A stretch of 64,000 nucleotides of DNA from contig OX638377.1 in assembly GCA_951813615.1 (NCBI GenBank), forward strand, positions 1,116,001 through 1,180,000. Reading direction: 5' to 3'. Positions 38,435-46,989 of the stretch are shown here, one piece after another; within the stretch, counting starts at the first letter, position 1, and each line of letters begins with the position of its first letter. Under the pieces are notes generated by a model that was given only the letters and a program-made list of their open reading frames with translations, was not told the DNA's origin and did not search any database. The position numbers were made by a program, and so were the translations under genes. This stretch comes from an uncultured Latescibacterota bacterium. GTDB lineage: Bacteria > Latescibacterota > UBA2968 > UBA8231.

Positions 38435-39816
38435 AGGGGCTGACTGCAATCGCGCTGTTGTTGGCTGGGTGCGCCGAGCCGGATGCGCCGACCGCGTACC
38501 GCCAAGCGCAGGAACTGATCGGCGACCGGCCGCTGCGGAGCTTGAGCCAAGCCGAGTTAGCGCAGGCCGAACGCCTAGCAGCGCAGGCGCGGGCACTCGA
38601 CCCCGAACTGCACGAGGCGACCTTTACCTTGGCTGCGCTCTACGTGGCGCGCGGTGCGTACGAAGACGCGACGGCACTCTACCGCATCTTGGTGGAGGCG
38701 CACCCCGACGACGGGCGGGCCTATGCCGAATTGGGGCTTAGCCTAGCCGCCCAAGGACGCTATAGCGGGGCACTGCGCGCTTATCAGGATGCCGTGCGCC
38801 GGGACGAGAAATCGGCGCTGATTTACGCGCGGCTGGGTCACGCCTATCAGGCGCTCGGCCACTTGCAAGAAAATCTCCACGCGGCGCAAGCGGCCTATCG
38901 CGCATCCCTACAGCTTGCGCCCGAGCAGGCCGAGGTGCGCTACCAGCTAGCGCGGGTAGCGGCGCGATTGGGTCAGGATGAGGAAGCACGTTCACTGATG
39001 CAGCAGGCACTGGATGCCGCGCCCAACGACACGGGGATCCGGGCCGACCTCGCCGCGCTCTACAGAGAGGCGGGGCAACGGGAACTGGCCCGCGCCGCAC
39101 TGGTCGAGGGTTTAGCTGACCGCGATGGGGGTGGCGAGGAAGCCGTTTTGCACTACGAACTGGGGCGGTTGCTGTGGGAAGAAGGAGATAGCGCAGGGCC
39201 CCTAGCGCAGTTTGAACGGGCGCGGGTCACCGACCCCGACCTGTACCCCGTTTATCGCTATCTCGGCTTGATCCACAGCGCGGAGGGGCGGCTGGACTCG
39301 GCACTCGCCGCATTTGTCGAGTTTGCTAACCGGCAGCCCGGCAATGCCGCCGCCCGATTAAGCATAGGCATCGTCCACAGCCGCATGGGTGCGCTCGATG
39401 AGGCGGAAGAGGCGTTCAAAGCGGCGGTTGCGTTGGGCGGTGCGGAAGGAGACGCGGCTTTAAAATTAGGTGGGCTATATGTGCATCAGCGGCGGTTGCG
39501 CTCGGCCGTGCAGGTGTTCAAAGAAGGCACGGCCGCGCATCCGCATCACGCCGAGCTTTTCGCGTCCTTGGGCGACGTCTATCGGCAGTTGGGCTTGCTC
39601 GCCGCGGCTGTGCAGGCCGGCGAGGAGGCCGTCCGGCTCGAACCCGAGCGGGCGCTGTGGCGCTTCCACCTCGCCTCGACCTACGAGCGATTAGACCCCG
39701 GCCAAGCGCGGGCCGAGTGGCGCGCGTACGCATCTTTGGCAGAAGACGACGCGAGCGAGGCGCAGCGGCTGGCCCACGCGCTTTCGCGTTTGCAAACCTT
39801 GCAACAGGAGGAATGA
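38431..39816 (+). CDS. TPR-repeat lipoprotein
   Basis: 461 aa starting at GTG 38431 inside the last codons of the CRTAC1 gene. A short lipoprotein signal (LLLAGC) is followed by about ten tetratricopeptide repeats (for example YAELGLSLAAQGRYSGALRA). A scaffold for protein contacts on the periplasmic face. The shared operon with two CRTAC1 proteins suggests it helps assemble or hold them; this is inference. Confidence 0.85.
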   Translation: MKGLTAIALLLAGCAEPDAPTAYRQAQELIGDRPLRSLSQAELAQAERLAAQARALDPELHEATFTLAALYVARGAYEDATALYRILVEAHPDDGRAYAELGLSLAAQGRYSGALRAYQDAVRRDEKSALIYARLGHAYQALGHLQENLHAAQAAYRASLQLAPEQAEVRYQLARVAARLGQDEEARSLMQQALDAAPNDTGIRADLAALYREAGQRELARAALVEGLADRDGGGEEAVLHYELGRLLWEEGDSAGPLAQFERARVTDPDLYPVYRYLGLIHSAEGRLDSALAAFVEFANRQPGNAAARLSIGIVHSRMGALDEAEEAFKAAVALGGAEGDAALKLGGLYVHQRRLRSAVQVFKEGTAAHPHHAELFASLGDVYRQLGLLAAAVQAGEEAVRLEPERALWRFHLASTYERLDPGQARAEWRAYASLAEDDASEAQRLAHALSRLQTLQQEE

Positions 39817-40682
39817 TGATCGACTTAGTGGCTTTTGACCTCGACGGCACCGTGCTCGACTCAGAAGGGCGGCTGGCGGCTTCGGCTGTGAAGGCCATCG
39901 AGGAACTGATTGCGCGCGGCATCCCCACAGCCAGCATTAGTGGGCGCAGCATCCGCCGTGGCCAATACCCTTTTACGGCCTACCCAGCACTGGCGCGGGC
40001 GCTCTACATCGGTGGCTACAATGGCTCGGTGGTTCTCGGCCCAGGCGAGGGGACGGAGCGAGAAGTTCTGCACGAGGAGCGGTTGGACGAGGCATCCTTT
40101 GCCCAGATAGTCGAATACGGGCGCACAGAGGGACTGAACCTGATCTACTGTCTGTTGGAGCGTACGGCTGCTGGAATCGCCGAGGAGTACCGGTTCGTCC
40201 GGCCCATGGATTACCTCGAATCGTTCGAAGAACCGGGCATGGTGCTCGACGGCGATCTGTACGCACGTTGCCAGAGCGGTGAACTGAGCACACCACCCAA
40301 GGTCATGCTGGAAGTAGAACCGGAGCGGCGAGCACAGCACATCGCCGACATCGAGGCGCTGTGCGGAGATCAGATCTATGCGGCTTGGGCGCATCCTGGC
40401 ATGGTGGAATTTATGCGCCGGGGAGTGAATAAAGGCGTGGCTCTACAGACGCTAACCGAGCGGGTAGGTGGGTATGCGGAGCGCGTCTTGGCGATAGGGG
40501 ATGGGAACAACGACTTGCCCATGTTGCGAGCGGCGGGAATCGGGGTGTTGCTGGGGAATGCAACGGACGAGGTAAAGGCGGCTGTGGCCGGGGATGGGGT
40601 GCGGATCGGACCGAGTTTTGCCGAGGATGGATTTGCCAAAGTGGTGCGGGAATACGCGCTGGATGGACAGGAGCAGAAATGA
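39813..40682 (+). CDS. HAD-superfamily (Cof-type) phosphatase
   Basis: 289 aa. The HAD motifs are DLDGT near residue 9 (nucleophile Asp), SGRS near 43, a Lys in NKGVAL, and IGDGNNDLPML (motif IV). The cap is of type IIB, as in Cof/YidA sugar-phosphate phosphatases. The start ATG overlaps the TPR stop by 4 nt and has an AGGAGG ribosome site. Substrate unknown. Confidence 0.9.
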   Translation: MMIDLVAFDLDGTVLDSEGRLAASAVKAIEELIARGIPTASISGRSIRRGQYPFTAYPALARALYIGGYNGSVVLGPGEGTEREVLHEERLDEASFAQIVEYGRTEGLNLIYCLLERTAAGIAEEYRFVRPMDYLESFEEPGMVLDGDLYARCQSGELSTPPKVMLEVEPERRAQHIADIEALCGDQIYAAWAHPGMVEFMRRGVNKGVALQTLTERVGGYAERVLAIGDGNNDLPMLRAAGIGVLLGNATDEVKAAVAGDGVRIGPSFAEDGFAKVVREYALDGQEQK

Positions 40683-41386
40683 TGCAGGTGTTTTGCGGAA
40701 TCGCGCTGTGTGTTGCCGTTGTGGCTTCGGCTTGGGCCCAGGAGGGGCTAGCGGCTGCCGACTCCCTCAAGGGCGGGGAGATGGTAAAGATCGAGGGGGA
40801 AAAGCACAGGTTTTATATAGATAAGTACGAGGTGACTAACGAGGAGTACGCCGCGTTTCTGACCGAGAAGGGAAACGCCAAGGTGGAAGGCATGTACTGG
40901 GTGGAGTTGGGGAGTCGATATACGGCGCTGGTGGAAGAGGATAACGTGTACAAGGTCAAAGAAGGGTTTGCGCGGCATCCGGTCATCGAGGTGTCGTGGT
41001 ATGGGGCGATGGCCTATTGCCAATGGGCGGGCAAGCGTCTGCCGACGCAGGAGGAATGGCAATTTGCCTGTGAGGGAACGGAAGGGCTAAAGTACCCGTG
41101 GGGGGGAGATTTTGAGGAGGGACGCGCCAATATCTTTGGGGACAAGGACGGGTACGGGCGAACCGCGCCGGTGGGGTCCTTTCCGCGTGGAGCTAGCCCC
41201 TTTGGACTCTTGGATATGGGCGGCAATGTGTGGGAGTGGACGCAAGGAGGCGAGAAAATGCAGTTCCTGCGCGGAGGATCGTGGGTCAACGGCCCGACCT
41301 TGACCCAGTGCAACAAGCGGACCAACACCAAAGACTCACATTCGTACATCAAGGGCAACACCATAGGCTTCCGCTGCGCCCGCTAA
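40679..41386 (+). CDS. Exported SUMF1/FGE-type domain protein
   Basis: 235 aa with a signal peptide ending near ASAWAQ. Formylglycine-generating-enzyme fold: YEVTNEEYAAFL, VSWYGAMAYCQWAGKRLPTQ, GGNVWEWT, RGGSW, and the terminal GFRCAR. True FGEs use two active-site cysteines before the C-terminus; here only one remains (TQCNKR), so formylglycine synthesis is doubtful and a binding role is more likely. Coupled by 4 nt to the HAD gene; the next gene begins at the following base. Confidence 0.82.
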   Translation: MMQVFCGIALCVAVVASAWAQEGLAAADSLKGGEMVKIEGEKHRFYIDKYEVTNEEYAAFLTEKGNAKVEGMYWVELGSRYTALVEEDNVYKVKEGFARHPVIEVSWYGAMAYCQWAGKRLPTQEEWQFACEGTEGLKYPWGGDFEEGRANIFGDKDGYGRTAPVGSFPRGASPFGLLDMGGNVWEWTQGGEKMQFLRGGSWVNGPTLTQCNKRTNTKDSHSYIKGNTIGFRCAR

Positions 41387-43000
41387 ATGCCCGCGCTAGT
41401 TTTTGTCCTCTTGTTCGTCGCCAGCGTCCAGGCCGATCCCTTCTTTGTGGATGCGACGCGGGAAGCTGGTTTAGAGCAGCCCACCGTAAATGGCGGCCCG
41501 GACAAGCGCTTCATCCTCGAATCTACCGGCAGCGGCGCGGCGTTTTTCGACTACGATGGCGACGGCGATCTCGATCTCTACGTGGTGGACGGTTCGACCT
41601 ATGCCAACTATGGTGCGGGACCGGGCAATGTGCTCTATCGCAACGACGGCGATGGGACTTTCACCACGGTTATAGCTGGCGTCGAGGATCGCGGTTGGGG
41701 CATGGGAGTGGCTGTGGGGGATTACGACGGCGACGGGCAGCGCGATTTGTATGTGACCAACTACGGTGCCAATGTGCTCTATTGCAATCGCGGGGATGGC
41801 ACCTTTGCCTCGGTCACAGCGCAGGCTGGGGTTGCCGGCGACGACTTCAGCGCGAGCGCGGCGTTTTTCGATTACGATGGCGACGGCGACCTCGACCTCT
41901 ACGTTGCCAACTACGTGGTCTTCGATATTGAGCCAGTGCTACAAGATCCGGACTTGGATGATCCATGCGTTTATTTAGGCGGGCTGCGGGTCTTTTGCGG
42001 CCCGCAGGGCATGGAAGGCGGGCGGGATTGGCTTTACCGCAACGACGGCGGGACCTTTGCCGACGTCACAGTCGCGTCCGGCGTGGCCACGGCCAATTTC
42101 CACTATGGCTTGGGCGTAGTGCCCGCAGACTTTGATCTCGACGGCGACTTGGACTTGTTCGTGGCCAACGATGAGACGCCCAATGTGCTGTTTCGCAACG
42201 AGGGCGGTCGCTTGGCAGACATCGGCTTAGAAGCTGGCGTGGCGTACAACGGCGACGGCGAACTTGAGGCGAGCATGGGCGTGGATGCGGGCGATTGCGA
42301 CGGCGACGGCGACTTAGACCTCTACGTGACCAACTTCTACGGCGAGACCAACACGCTGTATTTGAACTCGGGCGGCGGGACCTTTATTGACGCCACGAGC
42401 GAGCGCGGCTTGGCCGCTCCGACTGTGGGTTATCTCGGCTGGGGTACGCGCTTTTTCGACTTTGATTTCGACGGCGACTTGGACCTGTTCGTAGCCAACG
42501 GTCATGTCTATCCCCAAGTAGATGACGCCAGCGCCGGAGGCACGTACGCCCAGCGCAACCAGCTTTTCGCCAACGAGGGATCGGGCGCGTTCGTTGCGGT
42601 GGAAGGGGGCGGTCCTGGGCTACAGGTGCAAAAGTCGAGCCGCGCAACTATCAGCGGCGATTACGATCAAGACGGCGATGTCGATCTGTTCACGACCAAT
42701 ATCGACGACAGCCCGACGCTCCTGCGCAATGAGACGCGCATCGGTCGCTATCTCGTGGTGCAAACCGATCCAGAAGTCGTCGGCACTTGGGTGTGGCTGA
42801 TGGCGGGCGGGCGGACGCAGGTGCGGTCGGTTGGCGGGGCGGCGAGCTATTTGGGCCACAGCGACGTGCGCCTTCACTTTGGCTTGGGCCGGGCCGAGCG
42901 CGTGGAGCGCTTGGAAGTGCGGTGGCCCGATGGAGCGGTGACGCGGCTGGAGGATTTGCCGGTGGATGAGGTGGTGGTGGTAAAGGGCGGGGGCAATTGA
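41387..43000 (+). CDS. CRTAC1/ASPIC-UnbV FG-GAP protein
   Basis: 537 aa with a short signal peptide (LVFVLLFVASVQA). Seven calcium-type FG-GAP loops (DYDGDGDLDLYV and variants) form a propeller, and the C-terminal 90 residues are the ASPIC/UnbV domain (VRWPDGAVTRL). Unlike the first CRTAC1 gene it lacks the TPR part and lipobox. It abuts the FGE-like gene with no spacer and ends the operon. Confidence 0.88.
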   Translation: MPALVFVLLFVASVQADPFFVDATREAGLEQPTVNGGPDKRFILESTGSGAAFFDYDGDGDLDLYVVDGSTYANYGAGPGNVLYRNDGDGTFTTVIAGVEDRGWGMGVAVGDYDGDGQRDLYVTNYGANVLYCNRGDGTFASVTAQAGVAGDDFSASAAFFDYDGDGDLDLYVANYVVFDIEPVLQDPDLDDPCVYLGGLRVFCGPQGMEGGRDWLYRNDGGTFADVTVASGVATANFHYGLGVVPADFDLDGDLDLFVANDETPNVLFRNEGGRLADIGLEAGVAYNGDGELEASMGVDAGDCDGDGDLDLYVTNFYGETNTLYLNSGGGTFIDATSERGLAAPTVGYLGWGTRFFDFDFDGDLDLFVANGHVYPQVDDASAGGTYAQRNQLFANEGSGAFVAVEGGGPGLQVQKSSRATISGDYDQDGDVDLFTTNIDDSPTLLRNETRIGRYLVVQTDPEVVGTWVWLMAGGRTQVRSVGGAASYLGHSDVRLHFGLGRAERVERLEVRWPDGAVTRLEDLPVDEVVVVKGGGN

Positions 43001-43058
43001 CGAGGCGATCTTTATTCCCTAGCTTTAACGCCTTTGCCAATTCACCTGTATATAACTC

Positions 43059-44069
43059 ATGTCTTGGAATTTTGTCGTCAAAAGGGTTGCCCTTTTCCTG
43101 ATTGTGGTGTGGGCAGCAGCGAGCGTGAACTTCTTCGTGCCACGGCTAGGTACGGGCCGCGATCCCATCCGCGAGAAGCTCGGCCAGCTAGCCGCTAGCG
43201 GAGGTTTGCGCCAAGACGGCATTGAGGCCATGGTAAAGGCCTACCAAGCCAAGTTCGGCCTCGACAAACCGCTCCACGTCCAGTACTTCAACTTTCTCGG
43301 CGACACCTTTACGCTCGACTTGGGTTATTCGCTGGCCAACTATCCGGCCCGCGTTGGGCAGATCATCGGCAACGCCATCCCTTGGACCATTGGGCTGATG
43401 ATCATTTCGGTGCTGATCGGGTTTGCCTTGGGCACGCTCCTAGGGGCACTGGCGGCTTGGCCGACGGCACCGCGCTTTATGCGCAACTTGGCGGTGCCAC
43501 TGATGACCATGTCGGCGATTCCGCCCTATCTGCTGGGGCTGATCGTGCTCTATATACTAGGCCTCAAGCTGAACCTCTTTCCGCTTTCGGGCGGGTACTC
43601 GCCCGGTATGTTGGCGATCTTCAACCTCTCCTTTGCCCTCGACGTGTTACACCATTCGATTTTGCCGGCGCTGGCCATCGTCTTGCAGCAGGTCGGTTTC
43701 TGGGCACTGGGAATGCGGGGGATGATGGTCACGACCTCGGGCGAGGATTACATCACCCTCGCCGAGGCCAATGGCCTGCGCAACCGCACGATCTTTTTCC
43801 GCTTCGGCCTGCGCAACGCCATGCTACCGCAGCTCACGGCGCTTGGGCTGTCGCTGGCCAACGTGGTCGCCGGCCAGGTCATCGTCGAGGTGATCTTCGC
43901 CTATCCGGGAATCGGCACGGTGCTTTTTCAGGCCATCCAAGCCTCGGATTATACGGTTATCAACGGCGTGGTACTGATTCTCATCATGTCCATCGGTTTG
44001 GTGACCATGCTGATGGACTTCTTCTATCCGCTGCTCGATCCGCGGATTTCCCATAGCCGCCACCACTAG
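43059..44069 (+). CDS. Dipeptide/oligopeptide-type ABC transporter permease (DppB-like)
   Basis: 336 aa. N-terminal membrane helix and the OppB-type loop, then the binding-protein-dependent transport core with the EAA-type motif around EANGLRNRTIFFRFGLRNAM. Six helices in total. No ribosome site is obvious; a TATA-like box sits too close to the ATG to judge. First of a five-gene transporter operon, 2 nt from the second permease. Confidence 0.9.
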   Translation: MSWNFVVKRVALFLIVVWAAASVNFFVPRLGTGRDPIREKLGQLAASGGLRQDGIEAMVKAYQAKFGLDKPLHVQYFNFLGDTFTLDLGYSLANYPARVGQIIGNAIPWTIGLMIISVLIGFALGTLLGALAAWPTAPRFMRNLAVPLMTMSAIPPYLLGLIVLYILGLKLNLFPLSGGYSPGMLAIFNLSFALDVLHHSILPALAIVLQQVGFWALGMRGMMVTTSGEDYITLAEANGLRNRTIFFRFGLRNAMLPQLTALGLSLANVVAGQVIVEVIFAYPGIGTVLFQAIQASDYTVINGVVLILIMSIGLVTMLMDFFYPLLDPRISHSRHH

Positions 44070-44071
44070 CC

Positions 44072-44929
44072 ATGCATCGCTTAGACCAAATTCTCTACTA
44101 CTTGCGCGAAAGCCCGATGCTTGCGGCCGGCCTGTGCATGATCCTATTGGTGGTGCTGTTTGGGGTCTTAGGGCCGATATTCGTCGATACCTCACAGGCT
44201 CAGCCGTTGGCCGCGACGCCGCGACAAGAGCCCTCGCTGGAGCATCCCTTTGGCACCGACGACTCCGGCCGCGACCTGCTCGCCGTAATGGTGGTGGGGG
44301 TGCCGTTGACCATGCGGATTGGTCTGTTGGCCGGTACGGTGGGGCTCGGGCTGGGCATTTTCCTCGGCTTTACGAGCGGCTATATGGGTGGCAAGATCGA
44401 CACGGTCATCCGCGGCCTCGTGGATACACTGCTGACTGTGCCCGGTCTCGTGGTACTGGTCTCCATCGCCTCGACGATCCGCGAGGAAATCAGCGTCAAC
44501 ATCATGGCTTTGGTGGTAGCTTCGCTGGCGTGGATGTGGCCGACGCGGACGATCCGCTCGCAGGTTTTAACCATGCGCGAGCGGGCGTACGTGCAGATGG
44601 CCAAGCTCAACGGCATGAGCAACGGCGAGATCATCTGGAAGGAGCTTTTCCCCAATCTGCTGCCCTACCTCGCGGCCAATTTTACCAATGCCGTCAACTG
44701 GGCCATTCTCTCGTCGATCGGTCTAGAGGCGCTCGGCTTGGGGCCGCAAAACGATCCAACGGTCGGCATGACCATTTATTGGGCCATCACGTTCAGTGCG
44801 CTCATTCGCGGCATGTGGTGGTGGTGGGCGATACCAATCCTTTTTATCGGCGTGATCTTCGTCGGCTTGTTGATGACCGCGGCTGGCTTGGACGAGCTGG
44901 CCAACCCCAAACAGCGCAAGGCCGTATGA
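44072..44929 (+). CDS. Dipeptide/oligopeptide-type ABC transporter permease (DppC-like)
   Basis: 285 aa. OppC-type N-terminus with one helix, HPFGTDDSGRDLLA, then the transport core with the EAA loop around AKLNGMSNGEIIWKELFPN. It forms the membrane channel with the preceding permease. Its stop overlaps the next gene by 4 nt. Confidence 0.92.
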   Translation: MHRLDQILYYLRESPMLAAGLCMILLVVLFGVLGPIFVDTSQAQPLAATPRQEPSLEHPFGTDDSGRDLLAVMVVGVPLTMRIGLLAGTVGLGLGIFLGFTSGYMGGKIDTVIRGLVDTLLTVPGLVVLVSIASTIREEISVNIMALVVASLAWMWPTRTIRSQVLTMRERAYVQMAKLNGMSNGEIIWKELFPNLLPYLAANFTNAVNWAILSSIGLEALGLGPQNDPTVGMTIYWAITFSALIRGMWWWWAIPILFIGVIFVGLLMTAAGLDELANPKQRKAV

Positions 44930-45933
44930 GCAAGGCCGACAAAGAGGTGCTGCTGGACATTCGCGGCTTGGAGGTCCATTTCGAGACCCGACGCGGCATC
45001 GCCCGCGCTGTGAATAAGGTCGATCTGACCCTGTACAAAGGCGAGCGCTTTGGCCTCGTCGGCGAGTCTGGCAGCGGCAAGACCACGTTGATTTTGGCGC
45101 TGTTGCGGATGATCAAGACGCCGGGTCTCATCGCCGGTGGCAGCGCGACCTTAGACGACGGCACCGACCTGACCAAACTCGACCGCGAGCAAGTGCGGCA
45201 GGCCCGGCTCAAGCGGGTCGCCATGGTGCCACAGGGCGCGATGAACTCGCTCAATCCGGTGATGCGGATCGGGGATCAACTGATGCTGACGATGCGCGAG
45301 CACGCGGTCGAAGAGCAACCGCCGCCTAAGGCTGCGCAAATGGAGCACGCGATTGAACTGTTGGGCAGGGTCGGGCTGAAGCCGGAAGTGGCCCGTCTCT
45401 ACCCCCACGAATTAAGCGGCGGCATGAAGCAGCGGGCCTGCATTGCCCAAGCCATCTCGCTCAATCCACAGCTCATCTTGGCCGACGAGCCGACCTCTGC
45501 GCTCGATGTGGTGGTGCAGCGGCAAATCATGCAGACCTTGCGGCAGCTACAGCACCAGCTCAACGCCACCGTGCTCTTGGTGGGCCACGACATGGGCCTG
45601 ATGGCGCAGTTCGCCGAGCGTGTAGGTATCATGTACGGCGGCAAATTGGTCGAGGTGGGGCAGGTCGAGGAGATTTTTCACAATCCGCAACACCCTTATA
45701 CCCAGCTTCTCATTTCTAGCATTCCCTCGTTTGAGACCAAGGGCGAGTTCAAGGGCATTCCTGGGGTCGGACTGTCGTTGTTGGAGCCGCCATCGGGTTG
45801 TCTCTTCCACCCGCGCTGTCCCCAAGCCATGCCCCAGTGTAGCGAGCGCGCACCCACCCTGCAAACGGTCGCCCCCGACCACTTAGCGTCGTGTCTGTTG
45901 CACGAGGAGGACGCAGATGCCCCCGCTTCTTGA
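44926..45933 (+). CDS. Dipeptide/oligopeptide ABC transporter ATPase (DppD-like)
   Basis: 335 aa. Walker A GESGSGKTT near residue 45, Q-loop VPQGAMNSLNP, signature LSGGMKQR, Walker B LILADEPTSALD, H-loop GHD, and the oligopeptide-type C-terminal cysteine motif CLFHPRCPQAMPQC, which in relatives binds a 4Fe-4S cluster. It overlaps the next ATPase gene by 17 nt. Confidence 0.93.
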   Translation: MSKADKEVLLDIRGLEVHFETRRGIARAVNKVDLTLYKGERFGLVGESGSGKTTLILALLRMIKTPGLIAGGSATLDDGTDLTKLDREQVRQARLKRVAMVPQGAMNSLNPVMRIGDQLMLTMREHAVEEQPPPKAAQMEHAIELLGRVGLKPEVARLYPHELSGGMKQRACIAQAISLNPQLILADEPTSALDVVVQRQIMQTLRQLQHQLNATVLLVGHDMGLMAQFAERVGIMYGGKLVEVGQVEEIFHNPQHPYTQLLISSIPSFETKGEFKGIPGVGLSLLEPPSGCLFHPRCPQAMPQCSERAPTLQTVAPDHLASCLLHEEDADAPAS

Positions 45934-46972
45934 GGCGCGCCACCTGCGCAAGGTCTTCCGCAGCGGCGGTCAGCGCTTCGGCCCGAGTACCGAGACCATA
46001 GCCGTCAGCGATTTTTCCCTGTCAATTGACGCGGATAGGCCCTCCTTTACCACGATTGCCGGCGAGTCGGGCAGTGGCAAGACCACGATCGCTCGCATGT
46101 TGCTCGGAGTGCTCAATCCCAGTTCGGGCGAGGTGTTCTACCAAGGCCGCGATGTCCACGACCTGCAAAAGGAAGAGCGGCAGCAATTCCGCAAGGACGT
46201 ACAGGCGATTTTTCAAGATCCCTTTGAGGTGTACAATCCCTTCTACAAGATCGATCACATTCTGACGACGCCGGTGCGGAAGTTCGGGTTGGCCGACTCC
46301 AAAGCCGATGCGTACGACAAGATACGCGAGGCCCTGCGCGCGGTCGGGCTGCGGCCCGAGGAAACGCTGGGTCGCTATCCCCACCAGCTTTCGGGCGGTC
46401 AGCGCCAGCGCATCACCATCGCGCGTGCGCTGTTGCTCAAGCCCAAACTGATCATCGCCGACGAACCAGTGTCCATGGTGGACGCCTCGCTCCGCGCGAC
46501 CATTCTCTCCACCCTGCACGCGCTGTATCGCGACTTCGGCATTTCCTTCATCTACATCACCCACGACCTGACGACCGCGTACCAAGTCAGCGAGAATATC
46601 GTCGTCCTGTTCCACGGGGCCGTGGCTGAGGCCGGCCACACCGAGAAGGTGATCAAGGACCCGCAGCACCCCTATACGCGCGAGCTTATTCACTCGATTC
46701 CCGTGCCCGAGCCGGGGCGCGAGTGGATCAACGAAGCGGTAGAAGAAAAAGAAGTGGTCGATATAGAGGTTCTAGAGGCCGAAGAGGCGGCGGCTGGCTG
46801 TCGCTACGTGCTGCGCTGTCCTCAAGCCATGGCCCAGTGTGCGACCGCGCCGCCGTTTTACCGGCCAGAGGCCGAGCGGGCGGTGGCTTGTTTTCTGCAC
46901 GCCGAGTCGCCGGTGTTGGAAAGTGGCGATCTAAACGAAGTGTTTTCGGCATCAGCCGACGCGCAAAAATAA
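45917..46972 (+). CDS. Dipeptide/oligopeptide ABC transporter ATPase (DppF-like)
   Basis: 351 aa. Walker A GESGSGKTT near residue 50, Q-loop IFQDPFEVYNP, signature LSGGQRQR, Walker B LIIADEPVSMVD and H-loop THD. A Cys-containing C-terminus (CRYVLRCPQAMAQC) is also present. Pairs with the previous ATPase to power the two permeases. Confidence 0.92.
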   Translation: MPPLLEARHLRKVFRSGGQRFGPSTETIAVSDFSLSIDADRPSFTTIAGESGSGKTTIARMLLGVLNPSSGEVFYQGRDVHDLQKEERQQFRKDVQAIFQDPFEVYNPFYKIDHILTTPVRKFGLADSKADAYDKIREALRAVGLRPEETLGRYPHQLSGGQRQRITIARALLLKPKLIIADEPVSMVDASLRATILSTLHALYRDFGISFIYITHDLTTAYQVSENIVVLFHGAVAEAGHTEKVIKDPQHPYTRELIHSIPVPEPGREWINEAVEEKEVVDIEVLEAEEAAAGCRYVLRCPQAMAQCATAPPFYRPEAERAVACFLHAESPVLESGDLNEVFSASADAQK

Positions 46973-46989
46973 TTTTCCGGAGAAATGTC

